Positions 24,963-33,339 of a stretch of DNA of 64,000 bases are shown piece after piece; within the stretch, counting starts at the first letter, position 1, and each line of letters starts with the position of its first letter. The position numbers and the translations under genes were made by a program. The notes beneath the pieces are model-generated. The model was given only the letters and a program-made list of their open reading frames with translations, was not told the origin of the DNA and did no database searches. The stretch comes from Nitrospirota bacterium (GTDB lineage Bacteria; Nitrospirota; Nitrospiria; SBBL01; JAADHI01), in the NCBI GenBank assembly GCA_029261135.1, contig JAJDBX010000018.1, forward strand, positions 97,492 to 161,491, read 5' to 3'.

Positions 24963-25193
24963 TTGAAGCTATACAACATGGAATACTGCCCCTACTGCGT
25001 GATGGTTCGAGAAAAACTTGACAGCCTTGGACTGACCTATGACAAAATAGAAGTTCCACCGATGCAGCATATGCGTCAGGAAGTTTTTGAGGTTTCGGGA
25101 CAATATACCGTCCCCGTCCTGGTAGACGAAGACCAGGTATTCGATGATGAAAACAAGATCATTTCTTATCTGGATGACAAATATGGCAAATAA
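24963..25193 (+). CDS. Glutaredoxin-like thiol oxidoreductase
   Basis: A 76-residue glutaredoxin fold: KLYNMEYCPYCVMVREKLDSLG with the dithiol pair Cys9-Pro-Tyr-Cys12, then the cis-Pro segment YTVPVLVDEDQ and the C-terminal helix ENKIISYLDDKYG. The TTG start at 24963 has a strong GGAGG box 4 bases before it; a longer N-terminus reading back into the previous gene is unlikely. It is a cytosolic thiol-disulfide or FeS-handling carrier. It follows the ATP-grasp-like gene by 13 bases. Confidence 0.88.
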   Translation: MKLYNMEYCPYCVMVREKLDSLGLTYDKIEVPPMQHMRQEVFEVSGQYTVPVLVDEDQVFDDENKIISYLDDKYGK

Positions 25194-25244
25194 AAAAAGA
25201 TGGACACCTGAAAGGACGCATTCACTCATGGGAGATTATTCGTA

Positions 25245-26357
25245 GTGGATCAATGGCAAAAGGATCTTAAAGAAAGCATTCATGATGTAGACAGCCTTGA
25301 AAAGGTATTGGGCGTCCCTGCCGATCCGATCCGTGATATTGTGAAAGAATATCCGATGCGGATCACCCCTTATCTCCTAAAGCAAATCAAGGACAAAGGC
25401 GATGCCATTGCCTTACAGGTGATCCCTACTGTTGATGAAGCCTACCCAGAAACGGGTTGTGAGGCAGAAGATCCCCTTCACGAAGAAAAAGACAGTCCCG
25501 TCCCCGGTTTGGTGCACCGTTATCCAGATCGTGTGCTTCTTTTTGTGACCAATCAATGCCCGATCTACTGCCGATTTTGCACACGAAAACGCTTCGTCGG
25601 ATCTCCCGGGACACTCACTCCCGAAAACCTGGATAAAGTCGTGGCCTACATTTCAGCCCATACTGAAATTCGTGACATCATCTTTTCCGGGGGCGATCCG
25701 TTAATGGTGGTGGATAAGCTCCTTGAACGCATTCTTTCTGCCCTGAGAGGTATTCCACATTTGGAAATTATTCGCCTGGGCACCCGTGTTCCGGGCACCT
25801 TGCCGTCTCGGATCACACAAGCATTTTGCGACATGGTCAAAAAATATCACCCACTTTACATGAACCTGCACTTTAACCATCCAGACGAAATCACTCCAGA
25901 AGTCACGCAAGCCTGTGGCATGCTGGCTGATGCAGGGATTCCCCTGGGCAGCCAAACGGTGTTAATGGAAGGAATTAATGACGACCCCCAGGTGATGAAG
26001 TCGCTGATGCAAAAGCTTCTGGCGATCCGCGTAAAGCCCTATTATATTTATCAGGCAGACCTGGTTCGCGGCACGAAGCATTTTAGAACCCGCGTTGAAA
26101 AAGGCTTGGAGATTATTTCCGCGCTTCGAGGGCATACCTCCGGGATGGCTGTTCCCCATTTTGTCATTGATGCGCCGCAAGGCGGCGGAAAAGTCGCAAT
26201 TTTGCCGGAAGGCACCTTGCTCCACATTGACGATGACGAAGTCATCGTCAAAAACTACGAAGAAAAAATATTCAAATATCCTCAACCGAAACCAACGAAA
26301 TCCGATAAAATCGAAAATGGACTCCCCCTCATGACTTCGCAGGATCGGGAAGGCTGA
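25245..26357 (+). CDS. KamA-family radical SAM protein (lysine 2,3-aminomutase-like)
   Basis: A 370-residue PLP-dependent radical SAM enzyme. The cluster motif CPIYCRFCTRKRFVG gives Cys105, Cys109 and Cys112 for the [4Fe-4S] that cleaves SAM. GGDPLMVVDKLLERILSALR and HFNHPDEITPE are family hallmarks, and the PLP Lys is expected in DAPQGGGKVAILP. The family includes lysine 2,3-aminomutase and EpmB. At 370 residues it is between EpmB and longer KamA types, so its amino-acid substrate is uncertain. The GTG start has a GGGAG box 10 bases upstream. It follows the glutaredoxin gene by 51 bases. Confidence 0.88.
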   Translation: MDQWQKDLKESIHDVDSLEKVLGVPADPIRDIVKEYPMRITPYLLKQIKDKGDAIALQVIPTVDEAYPETGCEAEDPLHEEKDSPVPGLVHRYPDRVLLFVTNQCPIYCRFCTRKRFVGSPGTLTPENLDKVVAYISAHTEIRDIIFSGGDPLMVVDKLLERILSALRGIPHLEIIRLGTRVPGTLPSRITQAFCDMVKKYHPLYMNLHFNHPDEITPEVTQACGMLADAGIPLGSQTVLMEGINDDPQVMKSLMQKLLAIRVKPYYIYQADLVRGTKHFRTRVEKGLEIISALRGHTSGMAVPHFVIDAPQGGGKVAILPEGTLLHIDDDEVIVKNYEEKIFKYPQPKPTKSDKIENGLPLMTSQDREG

Positions 26358-26367
26358 CTTTAATTCA

Positions 26368-26904
26368 TCAGTATAATTTCAGGAAAGACTGAATCTGATT
26401 GGAAAGAAATACGGCAATTTCCGAGACTGGAAAAGGCCATGCATAAAGTATCTCGGCTGAGGGATATTCTTTTTGCACACGTGCAATGGCTTCCGGGATA
26501 TCTCCTTTTGAGTGTCCCCCCCCCCGTGTCATCATCGGGGTCGTCACCACGACCTTTTCTTCCGTCAAACCCACCGCTTCGCTGATCGCTTGATCAAGAT
26601 CCGGCGCACAAAATTCATTAAACCCCACAATCACCGGACACCCCGACTGAGACGCAAGATCATGCCCAAGCGTCATCGATCCAAAATGGAAAGGATCATT
26701 TTCTTTTGTGCGCGGCCACTGACGCATTTTCAAATCCAAGAGATCATGTTGCTGCAATATCTCTTTTTCGCTCACTTCTCCATGCTTGATCAAAGTGCGT
26801 AAATCAAACAAGGCTTTGCGTTCACTCTTCGGGAAATCCTTTGGAGGGGTGCCGTGCATGGCCAGGACAATCACAAGCTTTGATTTTTCTTTTTCATGAT
26901 TCAT
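26368..26904 (-). CDS. CbiX/sirohydrochlorin chelatase-like protein
   Basis: A protein of about 178 residues with the CbiX-type chelatase pattern: VIVLAMHGTPPKDFP at the N-terminus, VVVTTPMMTRGGGHSKGDIPEAI in the C-terminal half (the conserved His is in GGHSKGD) and ILYAWPF near the end. Single-domain CbiX proteins insert Co or Fe into sirohydrochlorin. Here the insert between the two motifs (LRTLIKHGEVSEKEIL...) is longer and helical, so the substrate may differ. The ATG at 26904 is preferred to an upstream TTG at 26928. It converges with the KamA-like gene, leaving 10 bases. Confidence 0.75.
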   Translation of the reverse strand: MNHEKEKSKLVIVLAMHGTPPKDFPKSERKALFDLRTLIKHGEVSEKEILQQHDLLDLKMRQWPRTKENDPFHFGSMTLGHDLASQSGCPVIVGFNEFCAPDLDQAISEAVGLTEEKVVVTTPMMTRGGGHSKGDIPEAIARVQKEYPSAEILYAWPFPVSEIAVFLSNQIQSFLKLY

Positions 26905-26987
26905 CGGTCTATTTTTATCGACAGACAAGACCTCATGTCAAGAAAAGAGTGCGTCTTTTCACAACCAAGATCATTCCTCACTGAGGC

Positions 26988-27016
26988 TTGACAGCTCTCC
27001 GAGGGATACGTACTAT
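26988..27016 (+). promoter_or_regulatory. Sigma-70-type promoter of the leaderless outer-membrane protein gene
   Basis: TTGACA at 26988-26993, a 17-base spacer, then TACTAT at 27011-27016. Transcription would start about 7 bases later, at 27023 or 27024, which is the GTG start codon itself. No ribosome site precedes that codon. Confidence 0.6.
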
Positions 27017-27023
27017 ATGCCCT

Positions 27024-27797
27024 GTGAAAATACATTTTCTTAAAATAATCCTCTTCTCTTTGGTGATTTTGATTCCGAATATTGCGCTGGCCGAACGCCC
27101 GTTTTTAAGGCTTGAAACCGCTATCCCGACACAAAGAGGCACCTATCGGCTCGAAAGCGGCTTGACACTGAACCGCCTATCGACAAACCATAAAAGAACA
27201 GAATTGAACGTTGGACTTCGCTATGGCCTTATTCAAAATTTAGAGTTGGATCTTGAAGCCCCTTTACTTTTTGTCAGTAACAATGGGCAAAATAAAAACA
27301 GGCTGGGCGATCTGCTCCTCAAAACAAAAATTAGATTTATCAAAGGCAGGGTGGCAAACCCGCTTTCCATTGCAGGTCAAATGATTATTAAGTTTCCAAC
27401 AGCAGGAAAAGAGTCCCTCCTTGGAACAACCGGAGTCGTTGATATCGGATTTTTAGCCATTGCCAGCAAAACGTTCTCTCCTGCAACCGCCCATATCAAT
27501 TTCGGATATTATTTTATCGGGAATCCTGAGAGCGGCAACAAATCTGACCAGGTTCGCTACGCCCTCGGTTTAAATTTTAATGTGACAGACAGCCCCTTAC
27601 AACTCATTGCTGAGATTTTTGGGCAATCCGATACCAGCAGCTCTTCCCCGACGACACCCGATACCTCGGTTGCCATGGGCGGGTTTTCGCTGCGAGCACG
27701 AGAGGATATCAAGATCGACACCACCGTCGGCTTCGGCTTAAATCAAGAGTCACCTGATTATATTATTAATTTAGGAGGGACTTATATTTTTGAGTAA
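27024..27797 (+). CDS. Outer-membrane beta-barrel protein (MetA-pathway/transporter-like)
   Basis: A 257-residue protein with a signal peptide (VKIHFLKIILFSLVILIPNIALAE, cleavage after ALA) and a small barrel. RLESGLTLNRLS, LRYGLIQNLELDLEAPLLF and MIIKFPTAGKESLLGTTG resemble the putative MetA-pathway-of-phenol-degradation/transporter family. It ends in GGTYIFE. The GTG start at 27024 coincides with the predicted transcription start, so the mRNA would be leaderless; a TTG at 26988 overlaps the -35 box and is not credible. It converges with the transketolase gene, leaving 10 bases. Confidence 0.75.
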   Translation: MKIHFLKIILFSLVILIPNIALAERPFLRLETAIPTQRGTYRLESGLTLNRLSTNHKRTELNVGLRYGLIQNLELDLEAPLLFVSNNGQNKNRLGDLLLKTKIRFIKGRVANPLSIAGQMIIKFPTAGKESLLGTTGVVDIGFLAIASKTFSPATAHINFGYYFIGNPESGNKSDQVRYALGLNFNVTDSPLQLIAEIFGQSDTSSSSPTTPDTSVAMGGFSLRAREDIKIDTTVGFGLNQESPDYIINLGGTYIFE

Positions 27798-27807
27798 GAC
27801 CGAAGGT

Positions 27808-28737
27808 TCAGACTTGTGCCTGATACGCTTCTTCTACCGCTTCAACAATCTTATGCACTGATAAACCATAAATATTTCTCAAGTATTCCTGATCCCCCAC
27901 AATACTCGAAAAACCTGAACCTAAGCCTAGCCTTTTGAGTCTCGTTTTTTTCCCTGAAAGCTCTGCAAGTACTTCTGAAACGGCACTACCCAAACCCCCT
28001 GTAATACTGTGCTCTTCAATCGTCACAATAAGCGGTACTCGTTGCGCGGCTTCCTCTACAGCAACGCGATCAAAAGGCTTCAGGGTATGCATACTATAAA
28101 GCGCCACACTAAACCCTTTTTGACAGAGCAGCTTCCTCGCCTCGACCACATTTTTTAAAATCCCTCCAGTCGAAATCAACAAGATATCATTCCCTTCAAA
28201 AAGTCGAATCGCCTTTCCAATCTCAAAAGAAATTCCTTTCTCATGCACCTTTGGCTCTCCACCGCGCCCTAAACGAAGGTAAGAGGGGCCGGGTTTCTCG
28301 TAAACCGCATAAGTCGCCGCCGCTGCTTCGACCGTATCTCCTGGAGCAACGACCGTCATCTCAGGCAATGATCGCATGATCGCCATATCTTCCGTTGCAT
28401 GATGACTGATACCGAGAGCACCATAACTCAATCCACATCCGATGGCCACGATTTTAACATTGGCTTTGTGGTAACAAATATCATTTCGAATTTGCTCTAA
28501 ACAACGTAGGGTCGGAAAATTGGCAATAGAATAGATAAAAACTGTTTTTCCCTCAAGCGCCATCCCTGTCGCCAATCCTGCCATATTTTGCTCTGCAATG
28601 CCCACATTCAAATATTGGCTGGAAAATTTCTTTGAAAACTTCGACAGCACCCCAAATCCAAGATCACCTGTCATTAACAAGACGTTCTGATCTAAGTTTG
28701 CAACTTTGTATAATGCTTCGACAAAATGGTCTCTCAT
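27808..28737 (-). CDS. Transketolase, C-terminal half (pyrimidine and C-terminal domains)
   Basis: A 309-residue subunit of a split transketolase. It carries the second TPP-binding domain, with FGVLSKFSKKF, NVGIAEQNMAGLATGMALEGK (the catalytic Glu is in GIAEQN) and EDMAIMRSLPEMTVVAPGD, followed by the C-terminal domain. It forms the active enzyme with the N-terminal subunit encoded 1 base upstream. Transketolases move two-carbon units between sugars. Split forms within polysaccharide loci probably make a special sugar or a branched-chain unit, but this is inference. It is the last gene of the locus. Confidence 0.9.
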   Translation of the reverse strand: MRDHFVEALYKVANLDQNVLLMTGDLGFGVLSKFSKKFSSQYLNVGIAEQNMAGLATGMALEGKTVFIYSIANFPTLRCLEQIRNDICYHKANVKIVAIGCGLSYGALGISHHATEDMAIMRSLPEMTVVAPGDTVEAAAATYAVYEKPGPSYLRLGRGGEPKVHEKGISFEIGKAIRLFEGNDILLISTGGILKNVVEARKLLCQKGFSVALYSMHTLKPFDRVAVEEAAQRVPLIVTIEEHSITGGLGSAVSEVLAELSGKKTRLKRLGLGSGFSSIVGDQEYLRNIYGLSVHKIVEAVEEAYQAQV

Positions 28738-28738
28738 A

Positions 28739-29545
28739 TTAAGACTGATTCAACTCATTCATCGCGTTTTCATACTCTTCGCCCTGAGGGCTTCTGTAAT
28801 GCCAAAGCACACTGTTCTCCATAAAAGAAACGCCTTTGCCTTTTGTGGTATGGGCGATGATACAGCTCGGCTGAATATTCTTTACTGGATCAATTTCTAA
28901 ACCCTGAACCAATGCCTCATGATCATGTCCATCTACTTCTGTCGTATTCCAACCAAAGGCACGCCATTTGTCGACAAATGGTTCTAAGTTAAGGGTTTTA
29001 CCCACCGTGTCCAAGCTTTGAATTTTGTTGTAATCAATAATTGCAATCAGGTTTGATAGCTTATGGTGCGATGCAAAAAGGATCGCTTCCCAATTGGAGC
29101 CTTCGTCACATTCCCCATCGCTCATTAAAACAAAATGACGGTGTTTTTTTGAATCAAGCCTTGCAGCAAAAGCCATGCCCGCACCAACGGAAAGACCATG
29201 CCCTAATGATCCAGTCGATAACTCAACACCTGGAATCCCAATATGGGAGATATGTCCGGAAAATTTGCTTCCATTTGAATAATAGTTTTTGAGGTCTTCA
29301 GGCGGGAAATAACCTGTTTCGGCCAAAGCCGCATAGACACCCGCACCGGCATGACCTTTACTCAAAATAAAACGATCCCGCTTCGGCCATTTTGGTTCTT
29401 TCGGCCTTTTCTCAAGAACTTGTCCGTAGAGTACTGCAAGGATATCCGCCATAGAGAGGATGGAGGCGACATGGGAACTCTGCCCCAGATGCGTCATCTC
29501 TAGCGCATGTTTACGGATTTTCAGGGCCAATTCAGATGACGTCAT
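28739..29545 (-). CDS. Transketolase, N-terminal half (TPP-binding domain)
   Basis: A 268-residue subunit carrying the TPP/Mg motif GDGECDEGSNWEAILFA...DYNKIQ and the FILSKGHAGAGVYAALAETGYF segment of the substrate channel. The catalytic loop STGSLGHGLSVGAGMA is intact. It is separated by 1 base from the C-terminal half and 13 bases from the aminotransferase upstream, so they are probably translated as a unit. It is not the housekeeping fused transketolase, which would be about 650 residues. Confidence 0.9.
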   Translation of the reverse strand: MTSSELALKIRKHALEMTHLGQSSHVASILSMADILAVLYGQVLEKRPKEPKWPKRDRFILSKGHAGAGVYAALAETGYFPPEDLKNYYSNGSKFSGHISHIGIPGVELSTGSLGHGLSVGAGMAFAARLDSKKHRHFVLMSDGECDEGSNWEAILFASHHKLSNLIAIIDYNKIQSLDTVGKTLNLEPFVDKWRAFGWNTTEVDGHDHEALVQGLEIDPVKNIQPSCIIAHTTKGKGVSFMENSVLWHYRSPQGEEYENAMNELNQS

Positions 29546-29558
29546 AAAGCATTCAGAC

Positions 29559-30728
29559 CTAATCGATTAAGTGCTTCAGCGCCTTTTCAACAGCATACAA
29601 GGTCTCCCATTTTTTGCAAAAACAAAAACGGACTTCTCTTCGTCCACCTTCAGGAAAGGAGTAAAAAGAAGAACCAGGGACCGTTGCCACCCCGACGGCT
29701 TCAATCAGTTTCTGAGCGAAGGCCACATCATTGTCAACTCCTAAGTGAGACATCAACTCGGTTGTATCTGCCATGATGTAATATGACCCTTGCGGAAACC
29801 TGCATTTAAAACCCACTTTTTGCAAAACATCGACAAGAAATTGCCTCGCTTCTTCATAATGTTTTCTTAAATCGATGTAATATTTCTCTGGAGAGGCTAA
29901 GGCAGCCACTGCTGCATGTTGAAAGGGCGTCGGAGCCCCCACGGTGAGAAAATCATGCACTTTTCTGATCCGCTGGCTAATCGATGCCTCTGCAATGGCC
30001 CAACCGACCCGCCAACCTGTCACAGAATAAGTTTTTGAAATCGAATTAATGGTAATGGTACGATCTGCCATCCCTGGAATTGACGCGAGTGAAACATGCT
30101 CAGCACCGTCATAGACAATGTGTTCGTAAATCTCGTCCGTAATGGCGTAAACGTCCCACTTGTTACAAAGACCCGCAATAAACGCCAATTCTCCCCGGTT
30201 AAAAACTTTTCCGGTGGGGTTATTGGGCGTATTAATAATAATTGCCTTGGTTTTTTCGTTAAAAACCGCTGAAAGAGCTTCCCTTGAAAAAGACCAATGA
30301 GGTGGAGTTAATCTCACGTAACGAGGACTCGCGCCCGAGAGAATCCCTCCCGGACCATAATTTTCATAATAGGGTTCGAAGAGGATCAATTCATCACCCG
30401 GGTTCATGATCGCCTTTAGGGTGGCAATCATTGCCTCGGTTGAACCGCATGTCACGGTAATATCGGTTTCAGTATGACATTGAATCTTGTTATACGATGC
30501 CGCTTTCATGCGAATTGCTTCACGTAATTCAGGCTCCCCAAAGGTAACCGAGTATTGATTATAGCCTTTTTTAATTGCTGAGATTGCGGCATCTTTTAAT
30601 GCCTGTGGGCTTTCAAAATCTGGGAAACCTTGGGAAAGGTTGTATCCTCCTGCCGCATCACAAATCCTTGTCATCTCTCGGATCGCCGATTCGGAAAATA
30701 ATTCGGTTGCTTTTGATAGAGGCTTCAC
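29559..30728 (-). CDS. Class I/II PLP aminotransferase
   Basis: A 389-residue fold-type I aminotransferase. IIINTPNNPTGKVF precedes ITDEIYEHIVYDG (PLP Asp-Glu-Ile-Tyr), and the Schiff-base Lys lies in NSISKTYSVTGWRVGW. The C-terminal Arg in REVRFCFCK would bind a carboxylate. It resembles aspartate/methionine-type aminotransferases of the MalY/YbdL group rather than the sugar-specific DegT family. In this locus it may make an amino-acid substituent or precursor. It is adjacent to a DegT enzyme and a split transketolase. Confidence 0.9.
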   Translation of the reverse strand: MKPLSKATELFSESAIREMTRICDAAGGYNLSQGFPDFESPQALKDAAISAIKKGYNQYSVTFGEPELREAIRMKAASYNKIQCHTETDITVTCGSTEAMIATLKAIMNPGDELILFEPYYENYGPGGILSGASPRYVRLTPPHWSFSREALSAVFNEKTKAIIINTPNNPTGKVFNRGELAFIAGLCNKWDVYAITDEIYEHIVYDGAEHVSLASIPGMADRTITINSISKTYSVTGWRVGWAIAEASISQRIRKVHDFLTVGAPTPFQHAAVAALASPEKYYIDLRKHYEEARQFLVDVLQKVGFKCRFPQGSYYIMADTTELMSHLGVDNDVAFAQKLIEAVGVATVPGSSFYSFPEGGRREVRFCFCKKWETLYAVEKALKHLID

Positions 30729-30756
30729 TTCCTAGACTTTAAATCGTTCTGATTCA

Positions 30757-31863
30757 TTATTTTTTGTAAAACGATCGTACGATTTCAATAACATACACCA
30801 CTTGATCATCATCCATTTCGACATTTATGGGGAGAGAGCAGACCTCACGGCTAAGGTCTTCGGTTTCAGTAAATCCCCTATCATTCAACTTCAGCGCTTT
30901 ATGTTTGTAATAGGGTTTCCTAAATTGCGTGAGTACTTCAACGCCATTCTTTTTGAGATATTCAGAAAAGTCGTTCCCTTGTTTAGAGCGAACCGTATAG
31001 TTTTGAAAAATATCGTCGTAACGCGGGTCATCGTAATGAGGAAGGACGAGATCAGAGATATCTGAAAGGGTATTACGATATTCTTGAGCAATCTCTTTTC
31101 TACGGGTAATCCATCCAGGGAGATGACGTAGTTTTACATCAAGGAATGCAGCCTGAAGATTATCTAAAAGACAGGTAAAACCATGACCATGATATTCTCC
31201 CGTCTCACGATCTTCACCGTTATAACGCATTCTTCGTGCAAATAGGGCGACATCCGGGTCGTTGGTGGTGATTGCACCGCCATCACCGTACCCCCCTAAA
31301 ATTTTGAAGGGATAAAAACTCCAACACCCGCTTAAACCCCATGAACCTGCACTCTTCCCATTTAGAGTTGCGCCCAAACTTTGACACGCATCTTCCACAA
31401 TGACGAGGTGATACTTCTCCGCAATTTCCATGATTCGAACCATATCAGCCATATGACCACTTAAATGCACTGGGATGATAGCTTTCGTTTTTTCAGTCAA
31501 TACCGCTTCAATCTTTTCAATATCGATATTAAAATCCTTGGCAACATCAACCAATACTGGAGTGGCTCCAACATTCACAACAGCGGAAGTTGTGGCTACA
31601 AAGGTGTGTGCCGGAACAATCACTTCATCACCCGAACCGATTCCTGAAGCACGCAGTGACATGTGCAGAGCGTCGTAACCACTGTTGAGTCCAACCGCGT
31701 ATCTTGTTCCAACAAACTGAGCGAGGTTACGTTCGAAAGACTTGAGGTGGGTACGATCTACCAGATCGCCCTTAGACATGACATCGAAATAGGCTTGATC
31801 GATCTCCGACCTAATCATCTGATAATTTTTTTTGGGATCAACAAAAGGAACTTTGTAGATCAA
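30757..31863 (-). CDS. DegT/DnrJ/EryC1/StrS sugar aminotransferase
   Basis: A 368-residue nucleotide-sugar aminotransferase. GLNSGYDALHMSLRA binds the cofactor phosphate, and IVEDACQSLGAT and the PLP Lys in SFYPFKILGGYGDGG are diagnostic. RYNGEDRETGEYHGHGFTCLLDNLQAAFL is the typical substrate segment. It would convert a 3- or 4-keto sugar nucleotide to an amino sugar. No sugar-nucleotide dehydratase or epimerase gene lies nearby, so the substrate must come from elsewhere. Confidence 0.93.
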   Translation of the reverse strand: MIYKVPFVDPKKNYQMIRSEIDQAYFDVMSKGDLVDRTHLKSFERNLAQFVGTRYAVGLNSGYDALHMSLRASGIGSGDEVIVPAHTFVATTSAVVNVGATPVLVDVAKDFNIDIEKIEAVLTEKTKAIIPVHLSGHMADMVRIMEIAEKYHLVIVEDACQSLGATLNGKSAGSWGLSGCWSFYPFKILGGYGDGGAITTNDPDVALFARRMRYNGEDRETGEYHGHGFTCLLDNLQAAFLDVKLRHLPGWITRRKEIAQEYRNTLSDISDLVLPHYDDPRYDDIFQNYTVRSKQGNDFSEYLKKNGVEVLTQFRKPYYKHKALKLNDRGFTETEDLSREVCSLPINVEMDDDQVVYVIEIVRSFYKK

Positions 31864-31917
31864 GAGAATGGCTCCCTGACAACAACACAGTAAAGTAAGC
31901 CTCTCTGATGCATATTT

Positions 31918-32655
31918 TTACTCAAGGATTGCATAAGCCATGTAAGGATCCCATTCTAATCTTTGGATTTTTAGCTTATTGATCCCCAGTACATCCAATA
32001 ACGCCGCCGTCTCGCCAGGCCAGATCGGATTATCGAGTTCATCGAAAACGATAACAGCACCTTTGGGCATCCTCGGTAAAAAATATTCTATTGCACTTTT
32101 CGTCGGTTCGTATAGGTCGCAATCAATAAAAAGTAAACTGACGACAAGGTGCTGATGTGTTTTAACAAATTCTGGAATCGTCTTGACCATATCCCCACGA
32201 ACCAACTCGACTTTCTCAATATGGCCCAGGAAGCGATCCCTGTCATATTCCTTGATCAATTGAGTCAGCTCCTCGTAAGAATCAGAGGCCAATTCCCCTT
32301 TTTCCGTTTTTTTGGATGTACTTTGATCTTTTTCCTGGGTAGAAGGAAAGCCTTCAAAAGTATCAAAACCATAAACACGTCGCGTCAGATTTTCGGGCTC
32401 TAACATCGCACTGAGTTTTGCCCACGACATCAGGCCGAATCCTCGAAAAACACCACACTCGATAATCGACCCCTTCACTGGAAGAACCAGCTTAAAGAGT
32501 TCATAGAGCGCGAGGAAGCGTTTTAGGTGTTGTCTTCGAACATATTTCGGAAAATTCTCGAGCTTTATTTCAACACGATCCGGGCAGCTTTCAAAGATTG
32601 CTTCAATATTTTTTCCAACGTGCCTTTCCGCATCTGTCCTTAAAGGTTTTTCCAT
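31918..32655 (-). CDS. TylF/MycF-type O-methyltransferase
   Basis: A protein of about 245 residues. SIIECGVFRGFGLMSWAKL and FIDCDLYEPTKSAIEYFLPRMPKGAVIVFDE match the macrocin/mycinamicin O-methyltransferase family, which methylates deoxysugar or sugar hydroxyls with Mg2+ and SAM. The ATG at 32655 lies 1 base after the sugar transferase stop; an upstream start would overlap it. It probably adds a methyl group to a sugar of the glycan. Confidence 0.9.
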   Translation of the reverse strand: MEKPLRTDAERHVGKNIEAIFESCPDRVEIKLENFPKYVRRQHLKRFLALYELFKLVLPVKGSIIECGVFRGFGLMSWAKLSAMLEPENLTRRVYGFDTFEGFPSTQEKDQSTSKKTEKGELASDSYEELTQLIKEYDRDRFLGHIEKVELVRGDMVKTIPEFVKTHQHLVVSLLFIDCDLYEPTKSAIEYFLPRMPKGAVIVFDELDNPIWPGETAALLDVLGINKLKIQRLEWDPYMAYAILE

Positions 32656-32656
32656 T

Positions 32657-33301
32657 TTATACCGCTTCTCTCTTTCGTGTTTTTTCGACAGAACTGTCCG
32701 CATCGGGGACACCACCCAACATTGCCCAAATGGTCGCCACGATGATCTTCAAATCAACACAAAGAGAGGGGTTTTGAACATATTCAAGGCCAAGCCGAAT
32801 CTTTTCTGGAGCGATCTTTTCTAAATAGTCCTGATCAGGATCAGTACTGGCACGAAGGATTTCACCCTCATTTCGAAAACGAATCGAAGCATAATCAGTC
32901 ATTCCAGGAAGCACATTTAATAATTCTTGTTCTTTTTCAGAATAGAGCGCAACCGCCCAAGCGACTTGTGGACGCGGCCCCACCAAACTCATTTCTCCTC
33001 TCAGCACATTGATTAACTGAGGGAGCTCGTCCAGCTTATATTTTCTCAATAAAGAACCGCATTGAGTAATTCGGCTGTCCGAGTTACTCGTAGAAGAAAC
33101 TCCCAATTGCTCAGCGTCAGTCACCATACTCCTAAACTTAAAAACCCAGAACCGTTTACCCTCTAAGCCAACGCGCTCTCCACGATAAAAAACAGATCCA
33201 CCGTCCTCAATTTTGATTAAAACCGCAAACAACAAAAATAATGGGGAAAAAAGAATGAGCCCGATTATCGAAAATACGATGTCAAAAAGTCGTTTCGCCA
33301 T
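32657..33301 (-). CDS. Initiating sugar-phosphate transferase (short PglC/WcaJ C-terminal type)
   Basis: A 214-residue polyprenol-phosphate hexose-1-phosphate transferase. One N-terminal membrane helix (FDIVFSIIGLILFSPLFLLFAVLI) is followed by KFRSMVTDAE, KYKLDELPQLINVLRGEMSLVGPRPQ and LPGMTDYASIRFR. Only the catalytic core is present, without the large N-terminal region of WbaP. It loads the first sugar phosphate onto undecaprenyl phosphate. Its presence shows this locus can start glycan assembly itself. Confidence 0.94.
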   Translation of the reverse strand: MAKRLFDIVFSIIGLILFSPLFLLFAVLIKIEDGGSVFYRGERVGLEGKRFWVFKFRSMVTDAEQLGVSSTSNSDSRITQCGSLLRKYKLDELPQLINVLRGEMSLVGPRPQVAWAVALYSEKEQELLNVLPGMTDYASIRFRNEGEILRASTDPDQDYLEKIAPEKIRLGLEYVQNPSLCVDLKIIVATIWAMLGGVPDADSSVEKTRKREAV

Positions 33302-33339
33302 TACACCCTATCGTACAAATGAACCTTGTCTTAAATCTT

